From: Rhizocola hellebori
GTDB taxonomy: Bacteria; Actinomycetota; Actinomycetes; Mycobacteriales; Micromonosporaceae
Length of the DNA: 64,000 nt
Direction of reading: 5' to 3'
NCBI RefSeq assembly: GCF_016862955.1
Contig: NZ_BONY01000047.1
Coordinates: 16,587 to 80,586, forward strand
Shown here: positions 14,125 to 24,400 of the stretch, in pieces
Layout of the letters: each line of letters begins with the position of its first letter
Position numbering within the stretch: the stretch's first letter is position 1
Translations under genes and position numbers: made by a program
The notes under the pieces: model-generated
Database searches by the model: none
The model's input: the letters and a program-made list of their open reading frames with translations, nothing else
Told to the model about the DNA's origin: nothing

Positions 14125-16746
14125 GTGCCCACACCTAGCCGTCACCGTCGCCAGGTCTTGGCCGCGCTCGTTGCGGTGGTCATCGCCGTGGTGCTGAACC
14201 CCGGCCGGGCCTTCGCCGCGCCGCTCACCTGGACCGTCACCGCCCCCGGCGGCGCCGCCCTGACAGCCAGCGTCTCCCTCGACGGCGGCCTGCTGACGTT
14301 CTCCGCGGCGCGAAACGGCGTCACTGTGCTTTCGCCTGCGCCGCTGGGCGTCGAGACCGCAGCAGTGGATCTCACCCGCAACCTGTCGTTCAGCCAGCGG
14401 CAGGACCGCACGGTCACCGAGACCTACACGATGCCGACCGGCAAGCAGCGCAACCGCCAAACCTCGTACAACGAAACGGTTCTGTCCTTCACAGGCATCG
14501 GCGGAGCGCGCCTTGACGTGGTGGTTCGCGTATCCGCGACCGGCGTCGCTTACCGCTACGTCCTGCCGGGTACCGGGTCGGTGACCGTGCGGCGGGAGGC
14601 GTCGGCGTGGGCCGTGCCCGCCTCGGCCCCGGCCTGGCTGTCGCCCGCGCACGCCGAGGATCAGGGCGTGTGGTTCGAAACCACGGCCGGTGGGGCTGCC
14701 ACTGCCACTTATCCAGCTCCGGCGCTGTTCGACGTCGGCGGCACCTTCGCCCTGTTAGCCGAGTCCGATGTGGATGGACGCTACGCCGCGGCGAGCTTGT
14801 CCCATCTGACCGGCACCGGGACGTTCACCATCGCGTTGGCCAGCCCCACCATCGCCACGACGCTGCCGCTTTCCAGCCCTTGGCGCACCGCCGCGATCGG
14901 GGACCTCAAAACTGTCACCGAATCCACGCTCGTTGACGACCTCGCCACACCGTCCAAAGTGGCCGACACCTCATGGGTCAGGCCCGGAACGGTGGCCTGG
15001 TCGTGGCTCACCGAGCATTCCAGCCCGTCCGATCCCGCGCGGCAGCGCCAGTACATCGACTTCGCGCAACGCAACGGCTGGGGTTACGTGCTCATCGACG
15101 AAGGATGGCAGTTCAGCTGGGCACCGGATGTCGTCGCCTACGCCCGCGCCCGTGGCGTCGCAGTCATCCTGTGGTTCAACTCCGCCAGCTTGCAAACCCC
15201 GCAGCAACGCGAACAGTGGCTGCCGCTGGTCAAAAGCTGGGGTGTGGCCGGCGTGAAGATTGACTTCAGCTTCCAGTTCACCCAGCCGACGCTGCAGTGG
15301 TACGACGCCGTGCTGGCCCGCACCGCGCAGCTGCAGCTGATGGCCAACTTCCACGGCAGCGCCACCCCACGCGGCATGCAGCGCACCTGGCCACACGTGA
15401 TGACGGCCGAGGCTGTATACGGAGCCGAGCAGCAAGCCAACCGGGCCGCCCTCAACACCATCCTGCCCTTCACCCGCAACGCCATTTCCAGCATGGACTT
15501 CACCCCGGTCACCTTCAGCATCAGCAACCGCGACACGACCGACGCCCACGAGCTGGCCACGGCGATCGTGTTCGAATCCGGTTGGCAGCACGACGCCGAC
15601 AACCCGGGCAGTTACGAAGCAAGGCCCGAGGCTCTGCGAATCCTCAACCAGCTTCCGTCCGCCTGGGAGGAGACCCGCCTTCTCGCCGGACGCCCGGGAC
15701 GCGAGGCTTACCTGGCCCGTCGCAACGCTGGGAAGTGGTATGTGGCAGGGGTTTCCGCCCTCTCCGCCAAGACGTTCAGCACCCCGCTGACGTTCCTCGG
15801 TGGTGGGCAGTGGCTGGCCGAGACCGTCCGCGACGGAACCGGTTCGCTGCTGCGCGAGACGCGTGTCGTCACCAGCGCCGACACTCTGTCAGTGCCCATG
15901 CCCACGCGTGGTGGTTTCGCCACCGTCCTTTGCGCTTATACGGCCGGGCTCACCACCTGTGGCACCGGTGCCGCGGGTGGCATTCTCAAAGGCCACGAGT
16001 CCGGGCTGTGCATCGACGTGCCCGGAGGCAGCCAGGCCAACAGCACCCCGGTGAACCTGTGGGACTGCAGCGGTGGCGCGAATCAGAGCTGGACCTCCAC
16101 TCCCGCCGGGCAGCTCACCATCTTCGGCGGCAAGTGCCTCGACGTTCGCAGCTCCGGCACAGCCAACGGCACGGTCGTACAGATCTATGACTGCAACAAC
16201 TCCGGCGCGCAGCAATGGAGTGTCAACGGCGACGGCTCAGTCGTCAATCCGGCCTCGGGCAAGTGCCTTGACGCCTTCGACCATGGGCTGGCCAACGGCA
16301 CCGGGCTCATCATCTGGACCTGTTCCGGCTCCGCCAATCAGAAATGGGCCCGCAACCCCGTGCCCGGAGTGCTCAAGGGACAGCAGTCCGGCCGATGCGT
16401 GGACGTTCCGAACAGCAACCAGGCCAACGGAACCAGGCCCGCACTGTGGGACTGCCATGGCGCCGCCAACCAGATCTGGACCTCGTCGGTCTCCAATCAG
16501 CTGGTGGTGTTCGGCCTCAAATGCCTGGAAGCGGCCGGGGGATCCAGCGCCGACGGCACCGCGGTGCGCAGCTGGGACTGTAATGGCTCGGCCGCCCAGC
16601 AATGGCGGGTACGCTCGGACGGTTCGGTCGTGGGCGTCGCCTCCGGCAAGTGCCTCGACGCCACCGGCCAGGGCACGGCCAACGGCACCCTGCTCGTGAT
16701 CTGGCCGTGTACGGGCGCCGCCAACCAGAGATGGGCACGCCTCTAG
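14125..16746 (+). CDS. Secreted GH97 glycosidase with two ricin-type lectin domains
   Basis: 873 residues from the GTG at 14125, preferred because GGAGGA sits four bases before it and a signal peptide (RHRRQ, hydrophobic core, AFAAPL) follows. Residues about 35-600 are a GH97 catalytic chain: an N-terminal beta-sandwich, then the barrel with WSWLTEHSSPSDP, YVLIDEGWQ, GVKIDF (Asp380) and NFHGSATPRG, and TAEAVYGAEQ (Glu429). GH97 contains alpha-glucosidases (inverting) and alpha-galactosidases (retaining); an Asp in the KIDF position favours the retaining type, by family knowledge. Residues about 618-745 and 746-873 are two CBM13 trefoils (repeated NQxW/AQQW). It acts outside the cell on alpha-linked oligosaccharides. 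Its stop overlaps the convergent S51 peptidase stop by four bases. Confidence 0.9.
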   Translation: MPTPSRHRRQVLAALVAVVIAVVLNPGRAFAAPLTWTVTAPGGAALTASVSLDGGLLTFSAARNGVTVLSPAPLGVETAAVDLTRNLSFSQRQDRTVTETYTMPTGKQRNRQTSYNETVLSFTGIGGARLDVVVRVSATGVAYRYVLPGTGSVTVRREASAWAVPASAPAWLSPAHAEDQGVWFETTAGGAATATYPAPALFDVGGTFALLAESDVDGRYAAASLSHLTGTGTFTIALASPTIATTLPLSSPWRTAAIGDLKTVTESTLVDDLATPSKVADTSWVRPGTVAWSWLTEHSSPSDPARQRQYIDFAQRNGWGYVLIDEGWQFSWAPDVVAYARARGVAVILWFNSASLQTPQQREQWLPLVKSWGVAGVKIDFSFQFTQPTLQWYDAVLARTAQLQLMANFHGSATPRGMQRTWPHVMTAEAVYGAEQQANRAALNTILPFTRNAISSMDFTPVTFSISNRDTTDAHELATAIVFESGWQHDADNPGSYEARPEALRILNQLPSAWEETRLLAGRPGREAYLARRNAGKWYVAGVSALSAKTFSTPLTFLGGGQWLAETVRDGTGSLLRETRVVTSADTLSVPMPTRGGFATVLCAYTAGLTTCGTGAAGGILKGHESGLCIDVPGGSQANSTPVNLWDCSGGANQSWTSTPAGQLTIFGGKCLDVRSSGTANGTVVQIYDCNNSGAQQWSVNGDGSVVNPASGKCLDAFDHGLANGTGLIIWTCSGSANQKWARNPVPGVLKGQQSGRCVDVPNSNQANGTRPALWDCHGAANQIWTSSVSNQLVVFGLKCLEAAGGSSADGTAVRSWDCNGSAAQQWRVRSDGSVVGVASGKCLDATGQGTANGTLLVIWPCTGAANQRWARL

Positions 16747-17402
16747 CCGAACTTCGTCCATTTCCCTTCGGAGATCACCTCGACGGAGCCATCGACGACC
16801 TTGATCGCCGTCTGTTCGTCGATGGCATAGGCCGGCCCGCCGATTTCGGCCGCCCACCGCTGTGCGTCAGCAAGGGTGTTCGTGGGGAAAGCGTCCAGGT
16901 GCGGGAAGATCGAGAAATCGACGACTCCCAGGGTTCGGTCGTCCGGCGCGGACGTCCACTCGACGAAGTACGTTCCGATCCGGGGCGTCATCACCATGCT
17001 TCCGGCGCTGACTCCCACCCAGACCGTGTCGGGCAGCGAGGGCAGCAGATCGGCCAGCCCCGACTCGCGCATCCAGTGGCACAGGTATGTTGCGTCGCCG
17101 CCGTCGACCAGCAGCACGTCGGCCTCCCGGGCCCAGGGAACCCATCGCTGCGCGCCGATGGTGGGCAACGCGGTGAGCTCGAGGACACCGAGCGACGCCC
17201 AGCCCAGGCCGGACAGGTGCCGAAAATCGGGTTCGGCGGCGACGAAGCCCCGTACCGATGTCGGACCACACATCGGGTGACCCCATTGTGCTGTCGGGAT
17301 GCACAGGGCGCGGCACTCGCCGATCGGCTTACCCAAAAGCTGCACGAGCGCCGATTGGATGCTGGGATTGGTGACGCCGCCTGAGGTCAGTAAGAGCTTC
17401 AA
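16743..17402 (-). CDS. Peptidase family S51 (dipeptidase E-like)
   Basis: 219 residues from an unusual TTG start at 17402, supported by GGAG nine bases upstream and no better start in frame. The class-I amidotransferase-like fold of S51 is seen: MKLLLTSGG at the N-terminus, DVLLVDGGDATYL, the nucleophile elbow VGVSAGSM with Ser132, and FPHLD with His168 and Asp170. Members hydrolyse Asp-containing dipeptides or cyanophycin-like substrates in the cytoplasm. It lies convergent to GH97; its neighbour behind the start is a decayed gene. Confidence 0.85.
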   Translation of the reverse strand: MKLLLTSGGVTNPSIQSALVQLLGKPIGECRALCIPTAQWGHPMCGPTSVRGFVAAEPDFRHLSGLGWASLGVLELTALPTIGAQRWVPWAREADVLLVDGGDATYLCHWMRESGLADLLPSLPDTVWVGVSAGSMVMTPRIGTYFVEWTSAPDDRTLGVVDFSIFPHLDAFPTNTLADAQRWAAEIGGPAYAIDEQTAIKVVDGSVEVISEGKWTKFG

Positions 17403-17420
17403 GATGACTCCAATTCGTGT

Positions 17421-17597
17421 CTAGAGGTGGTAGGTGGTCTGGCTGAAGGGGCCGCCCTTGGCGTACGCGTATGCCTTGTCTGGTCTCACCTCGAAGACCA
17501 CGAGCTGGGAGCGGGACGTCTTGGAGACCACGGCGCCGTTGCGGACACCGAGGTCCCAGCGGCCGTCCCAGCGATCACGGGAAAACTGGTCGGATCC
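17421..17597 (-). pseudogene. C-terminal remnant of a pyridoxamine-phosphate-oxidase-like (PPOX) protein
   Basis: The minus strand encodes, without any start codon, RWDGRWDLGVRNGAVVSK, then SQLVVFEVRPDKAYAYAKG, then GPFSQTTYHL and a TAG. The VxPxxxYAxxKGxxFxQT ending is typical of PPOX-class FMN-binding proteins. The reading frame runs into the end of the SRPBCC gene, where the upstream part must have been lost. It is a gene fragment, probably left by a deletion. Confidence 0.55.
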
Positions 17598-17599
17598 AC

Positions 17600-18076
17600 T
17601 CAGCTGGCTAGGTATCGGGCCAACCCGTCGAGGAGTTCGTTGGTGCCACCGACGCGCAGCGCGGGCGCCTGTGCGCCGTCGATGCCGTCCAGATAGACAC
17701 CCTGCTCGGTCCAGGTCAGCGTCGTGCCGGCCGCGCTCTTCGCGAGCTCGATGGTGGCGACCGACACTGAGATCCGCACGTCGTCGGCGTACATCTCATA
17801 GCTGTAGACAATTCGGTGGTCCGGCACGATGTCGTAGTACCTGGCGTCGTACCGGTAGGTCGCGCCGCGAGCCTTGACACCGAAGAGTTCCCGGCCGCCT
17901 GGCCGGAAGTCGAACTGCTGCTCGCCCGCCGCGCCGTCCGCGATTTCGTGCTCGCTGACGGATCCCCAGGCGTCTTTGGCCTTCGCGGAGGCGAAGGCGG
18001 CGAACACTCGCGACGGAGTGGCTGGGTAGGTCCGCTCGATCGAGAACGTGTCGTGAATGACGCAACGATCGGTCAT
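17600..18076 (-). CDS. SRPBCC/AHSA1-type ligand-binding protein
   Basis: 158 residues, ATG at 18076 overlapping the ArsR stop as ATGA. The START-like Activator-of-Hsp90-homologue pattern is visible: FSIERTYPATPSRVFAAFASAKAKDAW at the start, GGRELFGVKARGATYRYDARYYDIVPDHRIVYSYEM in the middle, and TTLTWTEQGVYLDG before a C-terminal helix NELLDGLARYLA. These proteins form a hydrophobic cavity; coupled to ArsR-type regulators they are common in actinobacteria but their ligands are mostly unknown. Confidence 0.85.
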   Translation of the reverse strand: MTDRCVIHDTFSIERTYPATPSRVFAAFASAKAKDAWGSVSEHEIADGAAGEQQFDFRPGGRELFGVKARGATYRYDARYYDIVPDHRIVYSYEMYADDVRISVSVATIELAKSAAGTTLTWTEQGVYLDGIDGAQAPALRVGGTNELLDGLARYLAS

Positions 18077-18438
18077 TGCTGCCCCTCAGCGTGGCTGGTC
18101 GGGTCTGGCTGGTCGGCGGTCGCGGCTAGGTATTCGCCGAGCCGGTCCAGGTTGCGCTCGACCATGGTGCGCCGGTCGGCGATCCAGCTCTCCGCCGAAC
18201 GCAGGGCCGCCGGGTTGATGCTGCAGGTGCGGGTGCGGCCAAGCTTGGCCGACCGGACCAGGCCGCACGCCTCCAGCACCTGAACGTGTTGCAGGACCGC
18301 GGCCAGCGTCATGGCCAGCGGCCTGCCGAGCTCACTCACCGACGCCGGGCCGCGGCTAAGCCGATCGACCATAAGCCGCCGGCCAGGGTCGGCCAGCGCC
18401 TGGAACACCCGATCCAGGTCGGGAGCATAGGCAAGCAT
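18073..18438 (-). CDS. ArsR-family transcriptional regulator
   Basis: 121 residues, ATG at 18438. A winged helix covers residues about 8-90: DRVFQALADPGRRLMVDRLSRG, then ASVSELGRPLAMTLAAVLQHVQVLEACGLVRS as recognition helix, and GRTRTCSIN as the wing. No metal-binding CxC motif is present in the usual helix, so it is the non-metal ArsR type that is typically paired with an SRPBCC gene, as here by a four-base overlap. It probably autoregulates the two-gene operon. Confidence 0.9.
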   Translation of the reverse strand: MLAYAPDLDRVFQALADPGRRLMVDRLSRGPASVSELGRPLAMTLAAVLQHVQVLEACGLVRSAKLGRTRTCSINPAALRSAESWIADRRTMVERNLDRLGEYLAATADQPDPTSHAEGQQ

Positions 18439-18521
18439 GAGCTTAAGTATTGGGCAAGCCGACGGAGATAGTCAAGTGGATGCTTCAGTGTCGCGATTTC
18501 GATGCACCAGCTCGACCTGAA

Positions 18522-21341
18522 TCAGGGTCCTGCCGCTTTGGCGTCAAGCTTCGCGCGGATCCGGTCGGCGTCCGGATGGCCAAGCCCGTCAAGGATTTCC
18601 ACGGCCTGCTGCCAGGCCGCGCGGGCCGCTTCGGGCGAGCCGGCGGCATCGTGCGCGTCGCCCAGCCGGCCGAGCGTGTCGGCCTCACCGAAGAGGTCGC
18701 CAAGCTCACGGTCGATCTCGACAACGTGCTGAAAGCAGGCAATGGCCCGATCGTGGTCTCCGTTGCGATGGTGGGCGTAGCCGAGGCTGTCCCAGGCGGC
18801 GGCCTGACCGTGCCGGTCGCCGAGTTCCTTGTGCCGGGCGACTGCCTGCTGGCAGAAGTCCAGCGCCTGGTCACACTGCCCGAGCAGGGCGTATGACCAG
18901 CCGACCGCGTTGAGAGCGTTGGCCTCCCCCACCCGGTCGCCGACGGCCCGGTACCGGTCAAGGGCGTGCTTCGCCTGGTCTAGCTCGTCGGCGTAGCGGC
19001 CCTGACGCTCCAGCACGATGGCCAGGCTCAGGTGCGTCCGGGCCGCGCTGGTGACATCGCCGATGTCCAGATAGATGTCCAGTGCCAGCCGCAGGTAGGT
19101 GGCGGCGTGGTCGTACTGGGTGAGCCGGGTGTAGGCCCCGCCGATGCCGCGGCAGGCGTAAGCCTGCGCAGGCCGGTCGGCCATCCGGCGGGCGGCGTCC
19201 AGGGCGGCACGGTGCGTGTCGGCCCAGTCCTGCCAGTGCCCGCGCCGGTCGAAGAAAGACCGCATTGCCCCGGCCAGTTGCCAGGTGTAGGCGTCGAACC
19301 CGGTCCGGCCCGCGTGGTCCACAGCGGCGACGAGAACCCAATGCTCGACGGTGAACCAGGCAAGAGCCTGGTGGTAGTCGGCCAGCCGCTCGGGTGTGGT
19401 GCCGGGCTGTGCGGCGGCGGGTGCGGCCGGGCTCTGGTGCGGGTCGAGCAGCATGGTCGCGGTGTGCGCCGTGTGCAGGTAATGGTCCAGCATGCGGCGC
19501 GACGCCGCTTGCCGGTCTGGCTCAGCGTCGGTCCGGTCGGCCATCTCGGCGGCAAAGGCACGCAGCAGATCGTGCAGGACGTACCGGCCGTCAAGGTGTT
19601 CGAGGATGAGGTGTGCCCGCGCCAACTCGTCCAGCAGGGACTGTGTCGACCGGGGCGGGAGACCGGCAAGGCTCGCAATGGCGGGCACCCCGATGTCCGG
19701 TCCCGGGTGCAGGCCGAGTAGCCGGAACACGCGTGCGGCCGCGGAACTCAACCGGCGGTAGGACCAGGAGAAGACCGTACGCACATCGGCCAGCGCGTCC
19801 CCGGTGTCGAAGGCGTCCAGGCTGCCCTGACCCTCCCGCAGCTCCTTGGCAATGTCGGCAAGCGGCAGGTCGGGGCGGGTGGCCGCGCGGGCCGCGGTGA
19901 TGGCCAGCGCCAGCGGCAGCCGCGCGCACAACGTGATGATCTCGTCGACCGCGTTCGGTTCGGCTGCCACCCGATCCCGGCCCAGGCGGCGGGCAAGCAG
20001 CTCACCCGCTTCGGCCGGGGCGAGCAGGTCCAGAATCAGGGGGCGGGCGCCTTCGGTCGCCACCAGACCAGCCAGGCTGCTGCGGCTGGTGACCACGACC
20101 AGGCAGCCCGGTGCGCCGGGCAGCAATGAGCGGACCTGGTCGGCGTCGCCGGCGTTGTCCAACAGCACCAGCATCCGCCGGCCGGCCAAGACCGTGCGGT
20201 AGAGGGCGGCCTGCGCGTCCAGGTCGGCCGGAATGCGTTGCAGCGGAACGCCGAGCGCATCCAGGAAGCTGCGGATCGCTACGCCCGGGTCGGTGGGCAA
20301 ATTGCCTGGAGCGAAGCCGCGGAGATTGACGTAGAGCTGCCCATCCGGGAAGCGATCTGCGATCCGGTGTGCGAAATGGACGGCCAGCGCGGTCTTGCCG
20401 ATCCCGGCTGTCCCCGCGATCGCCGAGATCACCACTGCGCCGCCCATCTCGGCGGCCGCTTCCGCCAGGCGGGTCAGCTCCGCCAGCTCGGCGGCCCGGC
20501 CGATGAAATGTTCTCCGGTGGCGGGGACCTGCTTCGGCACACCCGGGGCGGTGCCGAGGCGGCGGCCGTTCAGCTCCGCCCGGCCCGCGGCCGGCACCGT
20601 CAGCGTCGGGTCGTCGGCCAGCAGGCGCCGATGCAGATCGTGCAGCTCTTGGCTGGGCTCGATGCCCAGCTCGTCTGTCCAGAGCGCGCGCAGCCGCTGG
20701 AAGGCGTCCAGCGCATCGGGTCGGCGCCCGCTGCCGTGCAAGGCGAGCATCAGCAGCCGCCACGGCAACTCCCGGAACGGCTCGGCCGCTGTCAGCTCGA
20801 CCAGCTCGGTGACCGCCTCGGCCGACCGTCCAATGTCCAGCAATGCTTCGGCGAACACTTCCCTGGCTTCGGTCCGCTGCTGGTCGAGGCGACGCGCGGC
20901 CTCGTCGAGCACGGGCAGCGTCCGGGCATCCGCAAGCGCCGGGCCGCGCCAGAGCCCGAGCGCGCCGGAAAGCGTGCGGACCACCCGATCGGGCTCGCCA
21001 GAGCGGGCCGCATGGCGCCCTTGGGCCAACAGCTCGCCGAAGCGCTCGCTGTCGAGGTCGCCGGCCGCCACCTCCAGCAGGTAGCCGGAAGGCACGCCGC
21101 GCAGCCGTTCGGCGCAGCCGGGCAGCAGCCCACGCAGACGCCAAACATAGTGCGGCAACAGCCGTACCGCCGACTCCGGGCCGCGGCCTTCCCACAGCGT
21201 CTCGACCAACCAGCGGCGTTCCAGCATCTGGCCCGGATGCATCAGCATGATCGCCAGCAGGTCCCGCTGCTTTCCAGCCGGTACCGGCATCCACGCATCG
21301 CCGTTCCACGCCTCCACCGAACCGAGTACCCGCCACTGCAT
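18522..21341 (-). CDS. SARP/AfsR-type regulator with NB-ARC (STAND) and TPR domains, first copy
   Basis: 939 residues from ATG at 21341, preferred over upstream ATGs because the DNA-binding domain begins there (MQWRVLGSVEAWNG) and a G-rich site precedes it. Order: OmpR-type winged helix (1-95), bacterial transcriptional activation domain (about 95-245, ERFGELLAQGRHA, LYR-like helices), STAND NTPase with Walker A GTAGIGKTALAVHFAH near 308-323 and Walker B RRMLVLLDNAGD, then about five TPR repeats from 620 on (AYACRGIGGAYTRLTQYDHA, NALNAVGWSYALLGQCDQA and so on). The protein integrates a signal sensed by the repeats and activates transcription. It is divergent from the RHS gene across a perfect palindrome, which suggests it controls that gene. 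Confidence 0.9.
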   Translation of the reverse strand: MQWRVLGSVEAWNGDAWMPVPAGKQRDLLAIMLMHPGQMLERRWLVETLWEGRGPESAVRLLPHYVWRLRGLLPGCAERLRGVPSGYLLEVAAGDLDSERFGELLAQGRHAARSGEPDRVVRTLSGALGLWRGPALADARTLPVLDEAARRLDQQRTEAREVFAEALLDIGRSAEAVTELVELTAAEPFRELPWRLLMLALHGSGRRPDALDAFQRLRALWTDELGIEPSQELHDLHRRLLADDPTLTVPAAGRAELNGRRLGTAPGVPKQVPATGEHFIGRAAELAELTRLAEAAAEMGGAVVISAIAGTAGIGKTALAVHFAHRIADRFPDGQLYVNLRGFAPGNLPTDPGVAIRSFLDALGVPLQRIPADLDAQAALYRTVLAGRRMLVLLDNAGDADQVRSLLPGAPGCLVVVTSRSSLAGLVATEGARPLILDLLAPAEAGELLARRLGRDRVAAEPNAVDEIITLCARLPLALAITAARAATRPDLPLADIAKELREGQGSLDAFDTGDALADVRTVFSWSYRRLSSAAARVFRLLGLHPGPDIGVPAIASLAGLPPRSTQSLLDELARAHLILEHLDGRYVLHDLLRAFAAEMADRTDAEPDRQAASRRMLDHYLHTAHTATMLLDPHQSPAAPAAAQPGTTPERLADYHQALAWFTVEHWVLVAAVDHAGRTGFDAYTWQLAGAMRSFFDRRGHWQDWADTHRAALDAARRMADRPAQAYACRGIGGAYTRLTQYDHAATYLRLALDIYLDIGDVTSAARTHLSLAIVLERQGRYADELDQAKHALDRYRAVGDRVGEANALNAVGWSYALLGQCDQALDFCQQAVARHKELGDRHGQAAAWDSLGYAHHRNGDHDRAIACFQHVVEIDRELGDLFGEADTLGRLGDAHDAAGSPEAARAAWQQAVEILDGLGHPDADRIRAKLDAKAAGP

Positions 21342-21391
21342 GATCCGTCCCCCCGGGTCCAGGTCCGTGGCCTCACTACATATCGGATAGA

Positions 21392-21409
21392 GCATCGATA
21401 GATCGATGC
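21392..21409. promoter_or_regulatory. Perfect 18-base inverted repeat between SARP1 and the RHS gene
   Basis: GCATCGAT, two bases AG, ATCGATGC: perfect eight-base arms, centred in the 108-base divergent gap, 51 bases from the SARP start and 41 from the RHS start. Candidate operator for a dimeric regulator. Confidence 0.5.
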
Positions 21410-21449
21410 CCGCCATCATTCTCCGATCAGTGTCAAGAACGGGAGAAGC

Positions 21450-24400
21450 ATGATGAGAATCTTGGCGTCAGGCCGATATCGACGAGCATGGGTATTGGTG
21501 GTGATCCTGCCTGGTCTGCTGGCGTTGAAGTCCCTGCCGGCGCAGCCCGCCGCCGCTGCGGGGGTCCCGGGCAAGCCACCGGTTCTGTCCCTTCCCGTGA
21601 AGCGGCCAGCCGTGGCAACGTCGGCGCCGGGTGCCGATGGCACGCTGTCGGTGCCGGCCGACTGGGCACAACCACTGCCGGCAAGGGCTCGCCGCGCAGC
21701 GGGCGACCTGCCACCGACGCAGCGTGAGCTCACCGAGCAGCGCAGCGCCGCGACCGAGGTCTGGGCGAACACCGACGGCACCCACACCGTGCGCATCCAC
21801 GCCGAACCGGTGCATTACCGCCGCGCCGGCGCGACCGGCTGGGACCGCGTCGATAACACGCTTTCGGCTGATCCGGCCAGACCCGGCTGGGTACGCAACG
21901 GCGCGAACGCCTGGACAGTGCGATTCGGCCCGATCGGGCCGGGCGCAACCGGCGGCGTGGAACTGGTTACCGACGCAGGCCTGGTCCGGTTCGCCCCGGA
22001 GCTGGATCAGGGCGCCTCCGCCGTGGCGCCCACAGTGGACGGTGACACGGTGATCTACCGGCAGGTGTGGCGGGGCGTGGACGTGAGGTACACGGTCTCC
22101 GGCGGCGCGGTGCGACAGGAGATCGACATCCGTGGCCGCGGCCGGGCGGTGTTCCCGTTCACGGTCGAGGGCCTCGGTCTGGTGGCCGGCTCGGGCACCG
22201 TAGCGGTCACCGGTGCGCAGGCCGGGCAGATGGCTCTGACACAGCCGCACGTATACCCCAGCGCAGGCGTGGCCGACAGCCTCGCCGCAGCGACGCCGAC
22301 ACTGACTGCCACCGGCAAGCCCAACGGCCACCAGCGGCTCATGGTGGGCGTGGATGGGACATGGCTGGCCGACGCGCTGCCCAGCGACACGCGGCCGGGC
22401 CACCTCGAAACAGCGGGCACGGGCTTCGGCGGACCGGTGGTGCTGGACACCACCGTGGTGATCGGCAACTCCATCCATCAGTCATTCAAGTCCGACGGCA
22501 CGGTGGTCTCGCAGGACGGCATCCGGGTCGGCAACTCGCAGGGCGGCGCCGGTGGCGGCGACTCCTACTGGCGCTCCGTGGCCGCATTCCCCTACTGGGA
22601 CCAGATCAACGGCCGGCAGCTGCTTTCGGCCGGACTCCAGCTCGGCGTGGCGCAGGGCACCACCACCGGGTACCCCGTCACGGCTTGGTGGGCATGCAGC
22701 GCCGACTACAACGGCGCGGTGTGCGGCGGCGACACCTCACGGCGGTTCACCACCACCGAGGTGACCGGCGCCGCCACCCTGGACGTCACGGATCTGGTCG
22801 GTCTGTGGCAGTACTTCGGTACCCAGAACGGGGCGTTCGGGTTCTCCGGCGCGAACACCGCCGGCGTCTACACCTACAAGCGGTTCCATCCGCCGACGCT
22901 GGTGCTCAACGTGAACCGCAAACCCGCCGCTCCCAGCCTGCTCGGGCCGACCGACCAGGCTCTGGCAATCACTTCCACCACCCCGACGCTGAGATGGAAC
23001 GCGGTCACCGACCCCGACGGCGACTCGGTGTCCTACACCGCGAAGATCGCCACGGGTGCGGACGGCGAGTCCGGCCTGGTGGCCACCTCGCCTGCGGGCG
23101 CGGCGACCTCATGGCAGGTCCCGGCGGGCGTGTTGCAGGACGGCGTCACCTACTACTGGAAGGTTTTCGCCAGCGACGGCCACGCGTGGACGGCAAGCAC
23201 GGTAAGGCGCATCACCGTGGACCGCCGGCTCGGTGCGGGCGCGGTGTCGCCCACCGACAACTTCGGCGGGGTAATCACCAACCTTGTCACCGGCAACGCC
23301 TCGGTGCGCCTGCCCGAGGTGCGGATGCCCACCGTGGGCGGCGGCATCGGGGTGGACTTCGCCTACAACTCACAGCAGACGTCGGGCGGTCTGGCCGCCG
23401 AGTACCGGGTGGATGCCGACCGGGACACGGTCATCGACGCCACCGACCCGGTGGTGTTGGCGCGCAACGACGCCCAGGTGAGCTTCAACTGGAGCGTGCC
23501 GGCCGAAGGGTCCGCGGGTGAGGAATCCACTTCGCCGTCCCCGGGTGTGCCACAGGACTGGTATTCGGTGCGCTGGCGCGGTTTCGTGGCGTTGCCGGCC
23601 GGGCAGTGGCAGTTCGGCGCCCGCTCAGACGACGGGGTGCGGGTGACCATAGACGGAATCACCGTGCTGGACAAGTGGATGCCGCGGTCGCTGCCGGCCG
23701 TGCCCGACTTCCAGACGGGCAGCATCGCCAGCGGCGTGCGGCGGATTACGGTCGACTACTTCGAGGCCGACGGCCCCGCAGCTATCGAGCTGTGGGCGCG
23801 CAATGCGGCCGATCCCGCGCAGGCGTTCGTCGTCCCGGCAGGCTGGTTCTCAGCCGAGCCGCGGATACTTCCCGCCGGCTGGTCATTGCAGGCCACCGAC
23901 GGCGGCTCGGCCTACATCCGGGCCGAGGTTTCCGACGGCAGCGTCACGCTTTACGCGCCCGACGGCGCGACCACCTCGTTTGCCAAGACCGCCTTCGGTT
24001 TGGCTTACGCCCCACCACCCGGCGTGGACGACGTGGTGGTCGTCAACGCCGATGGCACCGTGACCGTGCACGCCGACGACGGCCGCACCTACCTGTTCCG
24101 CCCGGATGGCTTCCTGGACCGAGTCACTGGCGCGCTGGACGACCAGCGGTCGGCCGCGGCCAATGCCAGCTACGACACGGCCGGGCGGCTGACGGCGCTC
24201 ACCGACCCGGTCTCCGGCCGCGCGGTGCAGCTGACCTATGCGCCGAACGCGGCGTGCCCGGAACGCCCGCCTGTGCTCGGCGGGGACACCTTCGGGCCGA
24301 CCCCGACCGGCATGCTGTGCAAAGTGGACTACTGGGACGGCAGCACAACCCAGCTCTATTACAAGAACGGGCTGTTGGGTTACGTACGCAACCCGGGCGA

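Noticed and set aside
20238..21401. 387-codon plus-strand frame over the first SARP gene
   Set aside because: Antisense shadow of a gene with a clear STAND regulator architecture; similar shadows lie over the other SARP genes (for example 35534-37141).
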